DNA of 32,800 bases. It comes from Chloroflexota bacterium. Its GTDB lineage: Bacteria; Chloroflexota; Dormibacteria; CF-121. The DNA is taken from assembly GCA_005889535.1 (NCBI GenBank), contig VBHC01000133.1:1-32800 (forward strand), in the 5' to 3' direction. The translations under genes were made by a program, and so were the position numbers. Positions within the stretch are counted from its first letter, which is position 1; each line of letters starts with the position of its first letter. The notes beneath the pieces were generated by a model. That model made no database searches and was not told the origin of the DNA. It saw nothing but the letters and a program-made list of their open reading frames with translations. Below, one piece after another: positions 23,855 through 31,387 of this stretch.

Positions 23855-24070
23855 ATGCCACCACCGACGGATAAGCGCGACCGCAAACCGCACAAGAAGG
23901 TCTGCAACTTCTGCGCGGAAAAGGTCCACCTGATCGACTACAAAGAGGGCGGCAAGATCCTGCCGCGCCGCGTGACCGGCACCTGCGCCCGGCATCAGCG
24001 TCGCCTCGCGGTCGCCCTGAAGCGCGCCCGTCACGTCGCACTGCTCCCTTACACCGCCGACCAGCGCTAA
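23855..24070 (+). CDS. rpsR: 30S ribosomal protein S18 (zinc-binding form)
   Basis: This 71-residue S18 keeps a zinc-site cysteine cluster ([10 protein letters not shown], later [11 protein letters not shown]) typical of the C+ paralogue. It has [25 protein letters not shown] in layout and a basic N-terminus. It partners S6 in the 30S platform. The start ATG has AGGAG 5 nt upstream. The final codons form one arm of a hairpin at 24061-24076 that may help end the operon transcript. Confidence 0.96.
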   Translation: MPPPTDKRDRKPHKKVCNFCAEKVHLIDYKEGGKILPRRVTGTCARHQRRLAVALKRARHVALLPYTADQR

Positions 24071-24076
24071 CGCTGG
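24061..24076 (+). terminator. Weak hairpin at the end of the rpsF-ssb-rpsR operon
   Basis: CCAGCG, loop CTAA, CGCTGG: a perfect 6-bp stem spanning the rpsR stop, followed by ACTTCTTAATTT. The T-rich tail is imperfect, so termination may be partial. It overlaps the -35 of the next promoter. Confidence 0.45.
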
Positions 24077-24101
24077 ACTTCTTAATTTCGCGCCGTATAC
24101 T
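24073..24101 (+). promoter_or_regulatory. Sigma-70-type promoter of the amidase gene
   Basis: CTGGAC (24073-24078), a 17-nt spacer and TATACT (24096-24101). The TTG start at 24111 lies 9 nt after the -10, so the message has almost no leader. Confidence 0.65.
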
Positions 24102-24110
24102 GCGCACTAG

Positions 24111-25031
24111 TTGCGTCTCCCGCGCCTCCCGGTCGTGCTCGCGGCCGGGGTCGTCTTGCTTACGTCCATGCCAACGGCTCGGGCAGCGGCTGCGGAGCCC
24201 TCGTTCGTCATGCCCTCGCCCTACGTGATCGCGATCGATCCGGGGCATGGCGGCAGCCCAACCAGTGATCCGACTCAGCTCTGGGATCCAGGTGTTGTGG
24301 TTGGCACCGTGATGGAAAAGGACATCACGCTCGATTTGGCTTTTCGGCTGCGCGCGTTGCTCGTAAAGGAACGCGTCAAGGTGGTTCTGACCCGGACCAC
24401 CGATGAGTACGTTGAGATTTCCGAACGCTGGAACCGCGTCCATGCGTCAGCTGCCCGTTTGTTCGTCAGCTTGCACGTCAATGCCTTCAATGGCGACCCG
24501 GCCATCGATGGCGCGACCGTCTTCTATCCCAAGCCGGACAGTCTCTCCTTCGCCCAGGCGATCGACGCCGGACTCGCCCAGACGCTCCGGGGCTACCAGG
24601 TTCCGGACGACGGCGTTGCGGCCAAACCGGAGCTCTGGGTGCGCTCGGACATCCCGACAGCGACGGTCGAACCGGGCTATCTCACCAATCCGCGAGAGGC
24701 AGCGCTGCTGAGCCAGGCCGCATTCCGAGACGCAATCGCCATGGGCGTCTTCCAGGGAATGCTGGCGGCGGACCCGCAGATCGAGCAGGTCAGGCAGCAA
24801 ATCGTTCGCGCGGAGGCGGCAGCGGCCGCCCAGCACCGGGCCGAGCTCGCCTCCGGGGCGGACGCCGCCGGCACAGCGACGGCCACACGCTGGGGCCTGA
24901 TCCTCGGGGGAATTGTCGTGCTCTGGGTCGTGATGCGCATCGCCATCCGTCGCCAGATGAGTCCGTCACAACTGCCCCAATACCGCCGCCGAAGCTATCG
25001 CCGGCGGCGGGCGGTCTCGCGACGATCCTGA
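24111..25031 (+). CDS. N-acetylmuramoyl-L-alanine amidase (Amidase_3), membrane-anchored
   Basis: This 306-residue cell-wall hydrolase cuts the bond between muramic acid and the stem peptide. It has an N-terminal signal segment (LPVVLAAGVVLLTSM, then ARAAAAE). The catalytic domain runs from about 38 to 225 with the zinc ligands H46 (IDPGHGG), E69 (MEKDI) and H122 (SLHVNA), and catalytic E187 (VEPGYLTN). A second hydrophobic segment (GLILGGIVVLWVVMRIAI) is followed by a very basic tail, so the protein is anchored at its C-terminus as well. The start is TTG 24111, placed by the promoter at 24073-24101. No SH3 or SPOR domain is present. Confidence 0.9.
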   Translation: MRLPRLPVVLAAGVVLLTSMPTARAAAAEPSFVMPSPYVIAIDPGHGGSPTSDPTQLWDPGVVVGTVMEKDITLDLAFRLRALLVKERVKVVLTRTTDEYVEISERWNRVHASAARLFVSLHVNAFNGDPAIDGATVFYPKPDSLSFAQAIDAGLAQTLRGYQVPDDGVAAKPELWVRSDIPTATVEPGYLTNPREAALLSQAAFRDAIAMGVFQGMLAADPQIEQVRQQIVRAEAAAAAQHRAELASGADAAGTATATRWGLILGGIVVLWVVMRIAIRRQMSPSQLPQYRRRSYRRRRAVSRRS

Positions 25032-25056
25032 TCGCGTCACGGCCGGATCCGGACGG

Positions 25057-25062
25057 TAAGCT
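25057..25062 (+). promoter_or_regulatory. -10 element before the class V aminotransferase
   Basis: TAAGCT ends 7 nt before ATG 25070; no Shine-Dalgarno is present, suggesting a leaderless mRNA. The -35 region is not clear. Confidence 0.4.
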
Positions 25063-25069
25063 AGGGCGC

Positions 25070-26239
25070 ATGATTCAGAACCCCCAGCTTCGAATTCCGG
25101 GTCCCACCCCGGTCCCGGCTCGCGTCCAAAAGGCCATGGACGCGCCGATGATCAACCATCGTGGTCCCGAGTTCAGGGCACTGCTTCCGGAGCTCGAGGC
25201 CGGTCTGCGCTGGGCCTTCCAGACCGACAATGACATGCTGATTTTTCCGGCCACTGGCACCGGCGGGATGGAGAGCGCCGTTGCCAACCTCATCTCGCCA
25301 GGCGAGCGCGTCCTGGCGGTGACGATCGGCGCATTCGGCGATCGCTTTGCCGATCTCGCAGCGGCCTTCGGGGCCGATGTGGCTCGCTACACGCTTCCCT
25401 GGGGCGAGGCTGCGGATCCCGAGGACCTCGACGACCTGCTCCGCCGCGAGCCAGACATTGCGACCGTGTTGGTCACCCACAACGAGACATCCACCGGCGT
25501 CACCAATCGCCTGCAAGCCCTTGCCGAGGTCGTAAAACGGCAGCAACGGCTCCTCGTGGTCGACGGCGTCAGCTCGATCGGGTCCATCGACCTGCCCGTC
25601 GATCGCTGGGGCGTCGACGTCGCCATCACCGCGTCGCAGAAGGGTTGGATGGTCCCGCCGGGCGTCACGATGGTGAGTGTGAGCCGCGCGGCCTGGCAGC
25701 GACAGTCCACCGCCCGCGCGCCGCGGTTTTACTTCGACTGGACCCGGGCCCGAACGATGCAGGCGAAAGGCATGACCTTTACGACTCCGGCGGTCAGCAT
25801 CTTCTTCGGGCTGCGGGAAGCCCTGACGATGATGCGTGAGGAGGGCCTGCCGGCGATCTTCCAGCGGCACCTGCGGGTGGCATCAGCATTTCGTGCAGCG
25901 GCGGCGGCGCTCGGCCTGCGCATGCTCGCCGATCCCGAGCTCGCGTCTCCGACCGTGACCGCGGTGTACCTGCCCGAGGCGCTCCAGGGCGACAAGTCGG
26001 ATGGCGTTTTCCGATCGTGGCGGGAGCTCGGTCTGGTGCTCGGCGAAGGCCAGAGCCAGCTGTCCGGCAAGATCTTCCGCATCGGCCATCTAGGCGCGGT
26101 CTACGAGCCGGATGTGGTGGCCACCGTCGAGGCACTCGAACGAGGTCTCGAGGCCAACGGCCACCCGGTCACCCGAGGCGCAGCCCTGGCCGCCGCGCGG
26201 CGGGCGCTGGCGTCGTCTGAGCCCAGCCTCGTCGCCTGA
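25070..26239 (+). CDS. Class V aminotransferase, probable phosphoserine or serine-pyruvate type
   Basis: This 389-residue PLP enzyme of the alanine-glyoxylate/serine-pyruvate group has PGPTPVPARV at the N-terminus and FPATGTGGMESAVANL at 59-74. THNETSTGV comes next, then VVDGVSSIGS with PLP-binding D165 and the Schiff-base lysine K191 in TASQKGWM. It is followed after 4 nt by serA. Class V enzymes of this kind can act as the phosphoserine aminotransferase (shown for an archaeal homologue of this group), and no standard serC is seen here, so serine synthesis is the best guess. Glyoxylate transamination is the alternative. Confidence 0.88.
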   Translation: MIQNPQLRIPGPTPVPARVQKAMDAPMINHRGPEFRALLPELEAGLRWAFQTDNDMLIFPATGTGGMESAVANLISPGERVLAVTIGAFGDRFADLAAAFGADVARYTLPWGEAADPEDLDDLLRREPDIATVLVTHNETSTGVTNRLQALAEVVKRQQRLLVVDGVSSIGSIDLPVDRWGVDVAITASQKGWMVPPGVTMVSVSRAAWQRQSTARAPRFYFDWTRARTMQAKGMTFTTPAVSIFFGLREALTMMREEGLPAIFQRHLRVASAFRAAAAALGLRMLADPELASPTVTAVYLPEALQGDKSDGVFRSWRELGLVLGEGQSQLSGKIFRIGHLGAVYEPDVVATVEALERGLEANGHPVTRGAALAAARRALASSEPSLVA

Positions 26240-26243
26240 GCCC

Positions 26244-27818
26244 GTGCCCCGCGTGCTCGTCGCCGACCCGATCGCCGAGGCGGGCATAAGCCGGTTGCGA
26301 GAGCATGCGGATGTCGATGTCGAGCTCCGCCAGACCCCTTCCGCGCTGGTCGCCCGGATCCAGGATTATGACGCCTTGATCGTCCGGAGTGAAACTCGGG
26401 TTGACGCCCGTGTGATCCAGGCGGGCGCCCGCCTCAAAGTGATCGGCCGGGCAGGTGCCGGCGTCGACAATATCGACGTCGAGGCCGCCACGCGCGCGGG
26501 CGTGCTGGTCGTCAATGCGCCGTCGGGAAATACCATTGCGGCGGCGGAGCACACGATGGCGATGATGCTGGCCCTGGCGCGCCACATTCCCCAGGCGGAT
26601 CAGGCGGTGAAGGGTGGTCGCTGGGAGCGCTCGCGCTTTTTGGGCACCGAGCTGCGCGAGAAAGTGCTCGGCATCGTCGGTCTGGGGAGCATTGGTCGAG
26701 AAGTCGCCCACCGCGCCCAGGCGTTTGGAATGCGAGTGATCGCGACCGATCCGGTGCTCTCCGAGGAGCGGGCATCCCAGCTCAATGTCAGGCTGCTGCC
26801 GTTCGACCAGCTGATGGCCGAATCGGATCTCGTCACCCTCCATGTGCCTCTCACCCGCGATACCCACCATCTGATCGACAGCCGCGCCCTCGCCCTGGCG
26901 AAGCCTGGGCTGCGGCTGATCAACGTCGCGCGCGGCGGGATCGTCGATGAATCGGCATTGCGCAATGCCCTGCTGGATGGACAGGTCGCCGGCGCCGCGC
27001 TCGACGTCTTCGAGCAGGAGCCGCCGGGCGAGAACCCGTTAATGTCGCTGCCCCAGGTGATCACCACGCCGCACCTGGGCGCCTCCACCGAGGAAGCGCA
27101 GATCAGCGTGGCGCTCGAGATCACGGATCAGGTGATTGCCGTGCTCGATGGCGGCCTGCCCCGGTTCGCGCTGAACGCCCCGGTCGCGTTGCCGGAGGCG
27201 ATGGCCTTCCTGCGGCCCTTCATTCCGGTGGCGGAGGGCATCGGTCGCTTCTTCGCCCAGGCCGGTCGTCAGCCGGCGACGCGGTTGCAGGTCGATTACG
27301 TGGGTGAGATTGCGACCTATGACTGCTCGGTCCTGACGGCGGCGTTGCTCACCGCGTTCCTCAGCCGGTTCAGTGCCGAGCGGGTGAACCCGGTCAATGC
27401 CCGAGCAGTGGCGGCGGCCCATGGCATCACAGTGGTTGAGCAGCGCGGCGCGCACGCCACCGAGTTTGCGAACCTGATCAGCCTGCAGGCGGCGGGCGAG
27501 CACGGCAGCACTCGGGTCGGCGGCACCCTGCTGCTCAACGAGCCTCACATCGTCCAGTTCAACGATTTCCGGATCGACCTGGTGCCGCAGGGCACCTTCT
27601 TGATGAGCTGGCACGCAGACCGACCGGGGGTGATCGGCGCCATCGGCACTCTGCTCGGTGAGAAGAACATCAATATCGCCAGCATGCAGGTAGGGCGTGA
27701 CCGTCCACGCGGTGACGCGGTCATGATCCTTTCCGTCGATGATCCGGTTCCAGAATCGATTCAGGCGGAGATACGCCGGATTCCGGGGATGGCTGACGTG
27801 CTGACCGTTACGCTCTAG
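26244..27818 (+). CDS. serA: D-3-phosphoglycerate dehydrogenase (SerA, ACT-containing)
   Basis: This 524-residue enzyme makes the first committed intermediate of serine from 3-phosphoglycerate with NAD. The substrate domain contains IGRAGAGVDNID. The NAD domain has GLGSIG (146-151), NVARGGIVDE with the catalytic Arg and TTPHLGAST with the catalytic His. An intervening ASB domain of about 120 residues follows, then a C-terminal ACT domain (HADRPGVIGAIGTLLGEKNINIA) for serine feedback. GTG 26244 is used because VPRVLVADPIAE matches the family N-terminus; longer upstream reading lies in the aminotransferase gene. It sits 4 nt after the aminotransferase and 7 nt before the DUF1015 gene. Confidence 0.95.
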   Translation: MPRVLVADPIAEAGISRLREHADVDVELRQTPSALVARIQDYDALIVRSETRVDARVIQAGARLKVIGRAGAGVDNIDVEAATRAGVLVVNAPSGNTIAAAEHTMAMMLALARHIPQADQAVKGGRWERSRFLGTELREKVLGIVGLGSIGREVAHRAQAFGMRVIATDPVLSEERASQLNVRLLPFDQLMAESDLVTLHVPLTRDTHHLIDSRALALAKPGLRLINVARGGIVDESALRNALLDGQVAGAALDVFEQEPPGENPLMSLPQVITTPHLGASTEEAQISVALEITDQVIAVLDGGLPRFALNAPVALPEAMAFLRPFIPVAEGIGRFFAQAGRQPATRLQVDYVGEIATYDCSVLTAALLTAFLSRFSAERVNPVNARAVAAAHGITVVEQRGAHATEFANLISLQAAGEHGSTRVGGTLLLNEPHIVQFNDFRIDLVPQGTFLMSWHADRPGVIGAIGTLLGEKNINIASMQVGRDRPRGDAVMILSVDDPVPESIQAEIRRIPGMADVLTVTL

Positions 27819-27825
27819 TCCACTT

Positions 27826-29121
27826 GTGGCGACGGTCCGGCCGTTTCAGGGAATCCGGTACGACCCGCAGCGGGTTGACCTGGCGCGCGTGGTCGCGCCA
27901 CCCTACGATGTGATCTCGCCGCGGGACCAATTGCGCTACTACCAGCAGGACCCGCACAATGTTGTCCGCCTGATCGCGGGTGAGGTCCGGCTTTCGGATA
28001 CCCCCGATGACAACAAGTACACGCGGGCGGCCGGCTTTTTCAGCGAGTGGCTTCGCGAGGGAGTGTTGCGTCGCGAGCCGAGCCCTTGCCTCTATCTCTA
28101 CCGTCACCAGTTTGTCGATCCGACCACGGGCCTGACGCACTCCCGGCGCGGCATCCTGGGGGTCGTCGAGCTTCAACCATTTGGTGACGGCGTGCTGCCG
28201 CATGAGCGGACCCACGCGCGCGCCAAGGCCGATCGGCTCTCCCTGACCCGGGCGGTGGTGGCCAACCTCAGTCCCGTCTTTGCCCTCTACGAAGATCCCG
28301 GGTCGGCCGTCGGCTCGATCGTGGTCGCGGCGATGGCTCGAACCCCGGAGCTGTCTATCATCGGTGCGGATGGCGACCAGCACACGGTCTGGTCCCTGAG
28401 CGGAGCGCAGTCTGTCCGTGACCTGGCCGTGGTCTTTCGTGGCTCGCGGCTCTACATCGCCGATGGCCATCATCGATACGAAACCGCGCTGAACTTCCGG
28501 GACAGGCAACGGCATGAGCATCCGGAGGCGCCCCCTGACGCCGCCTTCAACTACGTGTTGATGCTGCTGGTCGATCTCAAGGATCCGGGTCTCGTCATCC
28601 TGCCGACCCATCGTGTTCTCCACGATTTGGAGGGATTCGACGCCTCAGCGTTGCTGCGACGACTTGACACTCGCCATGATGTGCGTCCCCGGGCGGACAG
28701 GGCCGCCCTGCTGGCCGCCATGCAGGAGCCGACGCCGGACCATCGAATCGGTATAGCTTCCGCGCTCACTCTTGCAACCGTCGACGTCGAACGCGTGGCG
28801 TCGGCCGACCCGGTTTCCCGGCTCGATGTCGCTGTCCTTCACGGGGAGATCCTCGAGCGCGAGCTCGGGCTCGAGGACCTCCTGCTCGAACAGGAGCGGT
28901 TTATCAGCTATACGCGCGACGTCGACAGCGCCCTTGACCGGGTGGCGGCTGGCGAGGCGCAGGCGGCCTTCCTGGTCCGGCCTCCGGCGGTTTCCGACGT
29001 GGTCGCCGTGGCAAGGGCCGGCCAGGTGATGCCGCAGAAATCCACGTATTTCTATCCGAAACCGGCGTCCGGAATTGTCTTCAACCCGCTCGACCCGGCG
29101 ATCCGGATCGCCCCAACCTGA
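27826..29121 (+). CDS. DUF1015 family protein, possible free-serine kinase
   Basis: This 431-residue protein starts VRPFQGIRYDPQRVDLARVVAPPYDVISP, the signature of DUF1015. It continues with YLYRHQF, GILGVVELQPFGDGVLPHERT and the core motif YIADGHHRYETAL at about 210. FYPKPASGIVFNPL is near the end. Members of this family have been reported as kinases that phosphorylate free L-serine; I recall this for thermophilic bacteria but cannot check it here. The position right after serA and a serine-type aminotransferase (7-nt gap) fits such a role. It starts at GTG 27826. Confidence 0.85.
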   Translation: MATVRPFQGIRYDPQRVDLARVVAPPYDVISPRDQLRYYQQDPHNVVRLIAGEVRLSDTPDDNKYTRAAGFFSEWLREGVLRREPSPCLYLYRHQFVDPTTGLTHSRRGILGVVELQPFGDGVLPHERTHARAKADRLSLTRAVVANLSPVFALYEDPGSAVGSIVVAAMARTPELSIIGADGDQHTVWSLSGAQSVRDLAVVFRGSRLYIADGHHRYETALNFRDRQRHEHPEAPPDAAFNYVLMLLVDLKDPGLVILPTHRVLHDLEGFDASALLRRLDTRHDVRPRADRAALLAAMQEPTPDHRIGIASALTLATVDVERVASADPVSRLDVAVLHGEILERELGLEDLLLEQERFISYTRDVDSALDRVAAGEAQAAFLVRPPAVSDVVAVARAGQVMPQKSTYFYPKPASGIVFNPLDPAIRIAPT

Positions 29122-29209
29122 CGTCTCTCCTGCCCCCTTGGGGGTGGGTCGGGTGGGGGTCGCGCCATTTGGTCCGTTGCTTTGTTTCATTTTCGTGAGC
29201 CGATTCGGC

Positions 29210-29238
29210 TTGCCCGCCCGGCAGGGCTTCGCTACTAT
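29210..29238 (+). promoter_or_regulatory. Sigma-70-type promoter of the RHH gene
   Basis: TTGCCC (29210-29215), a 17-nt spacer and TACTAT (29233-29238), 10 nt before ATG 29249. It leaves little or no leader. Confidence 0.55.
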
Positions 29239-29248
29239 GCTGAGACTG

Positions 29249-29530
29249 ATGAGCGCCAAGCGCGTGGTGATCTACATGCCAGACGCCCTTGTCGATGCCT
29301 TGAACCGGGCTACGGCCATGTCACCGCAGAGCCGCAGCGAGATGATCTGCGCGGCGGTCCAGCGCTTCCTGACTGACGGGGCGCCACAGGCAATCGAGCC
29401 TGCCAGTCCCGACGAAGCCTTCTTCGACCGAGTAGCGGAAATGATGCAGAGCGGGCTCCTGCAGCCGGGCGACTTCACCGACTCGGCGACCGATGAGCCG
29501 AGGCCGAAAAGCAAGCTCTGGATCAACTGA
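29249..29530 (+). CDS. Ribbon-helix-helix (CopG-type) DNA-binding protein
   Basis: This 93-residue protein has the RHH pattern near the N-terminus: a short strand KRVVIYMPDALVDALNRATAM, then SPQSRSEMICAAVQRFL, which would pair as a dimer to place the strand in the DNA major groove. The rest is acidic (DEAFFDRVAEMMQSG) and may contact a partner. Start ATG 29249 is chosen from the promoter; ATG 29237 is possible. No toxin gene follows, so an orphan antitoxin or an autonomous regulator are both open. The next genes fmdB-trxA have their own promoter. Confidence 0.75.
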   Translation: MSAKRVVIYMPDALVDALNRATAMSPQSRSEMICAAVQRFLTDGAPQAIEPASPDEAFFDRVAEMMQSGLLQPGDFTDSATDEPRPKSKLWIN

Positions 29531-29548
29531 CCGCGCCTCAAGCTCAGC

Positions 29549-29575
29549 GTTTTCTTGGGGTCACTTTCCGGGTAT
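29549..29575 (+). promoter_or_regulatory. Sigma-B-like stress promoter of fmdB-trxA
   Basis: GTTTTC (29549-29554), a 15-nt spacer and GGGTAT (29570-29575, then AAG), closely like the promoter before the SRPBCC gene. The start codon at 29590 lies 14 nt past the -10. Confidence 0.65.
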
Positions 29576-29589
29576 AAGTAGATCGATAT

Positions 29590-29892
29590 ATGCCGGTTTA
29601 TGGGTATCGGTGTAGCCGCGGGCACCATTTCGAGGTGCAGCAGCGCATCACGGATCCGCCGCTCAGCCAGTGTCCCGAGTGTGGGGCGCCGGTAACCCGC
29701 GTCTTCTATCCGGTCGGCATCATCTTTAAGGGCGGTGGCTTCTACAAGACCGACTCGAGGGGAGCGAGCAGTGACGGAAGCAGCACCCCGGCAGAGACCC
29801 GCAAAACCGAAACGAAAAAGGAAACGAAAACCGAAACCAAGGCACCTGCTAAAAAGGAAGAGAAGACGAGCCCGAAAGAAGGAGCGGCATGA
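29590..29892 (+). CDS. FmdB-family zinc-ribbon protein with charged tail
   Basis: This 100-residue protein starts MPVYGYRCSRGHHFEV, followed by QCPECGAPVTRVFYPVGIIFKGGGFYKTD. That is the typical FmdB/CxxC ribbon, except that the first knuckle has one Cys and His (CSRGHH) in place of CxxC. Residues 65-100 are a low-complexity Lys/Thr/Glu tail. FmdB proteins are thought to be regulators or small zinc proteins, with no settled function. It has a sigma-B-like promoter and overlaps trxA by 4 nt (ATGA), so it belongs to a redox stress unit. Confidence 0.85.
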   Translation: MPVYGYRCSRGHHFEVQQRITDPPLSQCPECGAPVTRVFYPVGIIFKGGGFYKTDSRGASSDGSSTPAETRKTETKKETKTETKAPAKKEEKTSPKEGAA

Positions 29893-30218
29893 CGACGAAG
29901 AACATCCTCCAGGTCACGGATCAGAATTTCGAGACCACGGTTTCCAGCTCTTCGCAGCTCGTCCTTGTGGATTTCTGGGCGACCTGGTGTGCACCGTGCA
30001 AGATGCTGAGGCCGGTGATCGAGGAGTTGGCGACCGAGTACGACGGGCGGATGGTAGTCGGCGAGCTCGACGTGGACGCGAATCCGATCACGGCTTCCAA
30101 GTTCACCGTGCTCAGCATCCCGTCTGTGATCCTCTTCCGCGCCGGCAAGCCCGCGGAACGGATCGTCGGCTACAAGCCGAAGCCCTACCTCCGACAGAAA
30201 ATCGACGCCGTCATTTAA
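29889..30218 (+). CDS. trxA: Thioredoxin
   Basis: This 109-residue thioredoxin has the active site WCAPCK (C34, C37), preceded by LVLVDFWAT, with the cis-proline segment SIPSVILFRAGK and length typical for TrxA. It reduces protein disulfides in the cytoplasm. ATG overlaps the fmdB stop. It is the last gene before selC, whose first base is 14 nt after the stop codon, so read-through transcription into the tRNA is possible. The active site has two Cys, not Sec. Confidence 0.96.
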   Translation: MTTKNILQVTDQNFETTVSSSSQLVLVDFWATWCAPCKMLRPVIEELATEYDGRMVVGELDVDANPITASKFTVLSIPSVILFRAGKPAERIVGYKPKPYLRQKIDAVI

Positions 30219-30231
30219 CCTTCACCCGCAC

Positions 30232-30331
30232 GGGGGTGCATGGGCTCAGGTGGGCTCCACGGTCTTCAAAACCGCTGGTCGGCATCCTTGGCGATGTCGA
30301 CGGACGGATCGTTCCCGTCGCGCCCCCGCCA
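30232..30331 (+). tRNA. selC: tRNA-Sec (selenocysteine, anticodon TCA)
   Basis: A 100-nt gene with encoded CCA. The 8-bp acceptor is GGGGGTGC/GCGCCCCC (30320-30327), discriminator G. The 6-bp D stem GGGCTC/GGGCTC (with G-U pairs) closes a 4-nt loop AGGT. The anticodon loop CTTCAAA carries TCA at 30266-30268. A 9-bp variable stem runs 30278-30286 with 30293-30301, and the T stem is GACGG/CCGTC. The 8+5 acceptor-T layout, long D stem and TCA anticodon are the marks of bacterial tRNA-Sec. The T loop is ATCGTTC, so positions 54 and 58 are A and U instead of U and A. One A-C mismatch tops the anticodon stem. The gene is an integration target: its 3' part is repeated at 32312-32377. Confidence 0.95.
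30266..30331 (+). repeat. Attachment-site repeat within intact selC (left)
   Basis: The 66-bp copy begins at the anticodon TCA and ends with CCA. It differs from the right copy at one base (C30280 versus T32326), which lies in the variable stem and keeps pairing as G-U. Confidence 0.9.
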
Positions 30332-30408
30332 CTTTCGAATTTGGGGAGTGACCGCTAGGACCGTATAAGACTGCCGACCGCAGTCAGGCCGTTAAGCGAG
30401 CAGCCGCC

Positions 30409-30430
30409 CTGACGGCTTATCTGACGGCAT
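30409..30430 (+). repeat. Tandem 12-bp repeats near the left end, candidate integrase arm sites
   Basis: CTGACGGCTTA at 30409-30419 and CTGACGGCAT at 30421-30430 stand exactly 12 bp apart. A third copy, CTGACGGCTTA, is at 32244-32254 near the other end. Short repeats of this kind next to both att cores are typical arm-type binding sites of tyrosine recombinases. The 30332-30475 stretch holds no gene; it also has a GACTGC/GCAGTC hairpin near 30370. Confidence 0.55.
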
Positions 30431-30475
30431 AGCCGACGTTAGGTGTGGGCTCGCACCCGAGTTGTGTGGTGAATA

Positions 30476-31141
30476 GTGTTCACTGATTATGTGACTGCTC
30501 CTCGCCTTGCTGAGTTGCTCCGTGCGGTGCTCTCCGAGCTTGAGGGCGAGGTTCCGCAGCGTAGGTGGGGACGCGGTCTCATCTATTTTCATGAGAAGGC
30601 CTCAGAGGTATCCGCGCCTGCGAGGTCTGGTGTCGCGCTCGATGTTCTGGACTTACTCAACGGCAAGTATGGCCTCAAGTCTGGCGCAAACGCTGGTTCG
30701 GACAGGCTTAGGGGAGCCGCTCAGGAGCTCGAAAACGAATGCCAGCGGATCCTACGAGAGGACCCCGTACTGGCCTTCGCGTACGGAGTTGTGGACGGCG
30801 GGGGCGCGCCGCAAGGGCAGCGTGTCACGGAGTTCATCCACAAAGCTCGTCAACTCGAACCGCCGACCGGAGCCGACGTTACCATCAACCCCGTCTTTCT
30901 CCTGGCGGGCACAATCAGCAAGCCTGACTGGACCGGTGTCCATGGCGGCCGTCTGTTCCCGTCGAAGCGCGGCATGCGAATCAATGTTGCGCCACAGGCG
31001 GATCTCTCTGGCGACGGTCTGGATGCCTTCCTAGCCAAAGCCATGGCTGATGCTGTCACGAGGGCCGAGGTTGCCATCAAACGGAAGGGTCTCGAATGGT
31101 CGACGGCACCCCACCACAAGGTTGTCGATCAGCTTCGTTAA
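30476..31141 (+). CDS. Element-borne unknown protein (221 aa)
   Basis: No family is recognised. The N-terminal part is helical (APRLAELLRAVLSELEGEVP, ALDVLDLLNGKYGLKSGANAGSDRLRGAAQELENECQRIL in general layout). The middle holds TEFIHKARQLEPP and VFLLAGTISKPDW, the C-terminal part AFLAKAMADAVTRAEVAIKRKG. There is no signal or membrane segment. GTG 30476 is the outer start; its ribosome site is weak. Codons ending in T (CTT, GCT, TCT) are more frequent than in chromosomal neighbours, in line with transfer. It is the largest cargo gene of the selC element. Defence, regulation or an accessory role cannot be separated from sequence. Confidence 0.6.
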   Translation: MFTDYVTAPRLAELLRAVLSELEGEVPQRRWGRGLIYFHEKASEVSAPARSGVALDVLDLLNGKYGLKSGANAGSDRLRGAAQELENECQRILREDPVLAFAYGVVDGGGAPQGQRVTEFIHKARQLEPPTGADVTINPVFLLAGTISKPDWTGVHGGRLFPSKRGMRINVAPQADLSGDGLDAFLAKAMADAVTRAEVAIKRKGLEWSTAPHHKVVDQLR

Positions 31142-31175
31142 CTGCGGCGCTGGCCGGGAACGGGATTGTTACCGG

Positions 31176-31340
31176 TTATCTGAACAGCCCCTGCATGTGG
31201 CTGGCTTCTTCCGCGTGAAGGGCGGGAGCAACGTGGCTGTATGTGTCGAGGGTGAGGGAGATTGTGCAGTGACCCAGCAACTCCTGAACGACCTTGCGCC
31301 GCCTAACTCTGTATGCGGAAGGTGCTGCCAGCGGCACGGC
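31176..31340 (-). pseudogene. Tyrosine recombinase (integrase) remnant, C-terminal end
   Basis: The minus strand reads RRKVVQELLGHCTISLTLDTYSHVAPAL followed by HAEEASHMQGLF and a stop at 31178-31176. This is the end of a phage-type integrase with the GH motif and the nucleophile Tyr in LDTYSHV. Just upstream, RAAGSTFRIQ appears in another frame, a likely frameshifted trace of the region after the HxLR box, and that box itself is gone. Everything further N-terminal is replaced by the secreted-protein gene, so the recombinase is inactive. Confidence 0.8.
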
Positions 31341-31387
31341 ATATGGCGTCGCCGTCGTTATCAGTGCTCGGCACCGTAGCCTTGAAG

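Noticed and set aside
26112-26243. Longer N-terminus for SerA reading back into the aminotransferase gene
   Set aside because: The added residues are the out-of-frame 3' end of the upstream gene; GTG 26244 starts the conserved SerA strand.
29131-29142. CCCCCTTGGGGG inverted repeat after the DUF1015 gene as terminator
   Set aside because: The loop would be too small and no T-run follows.
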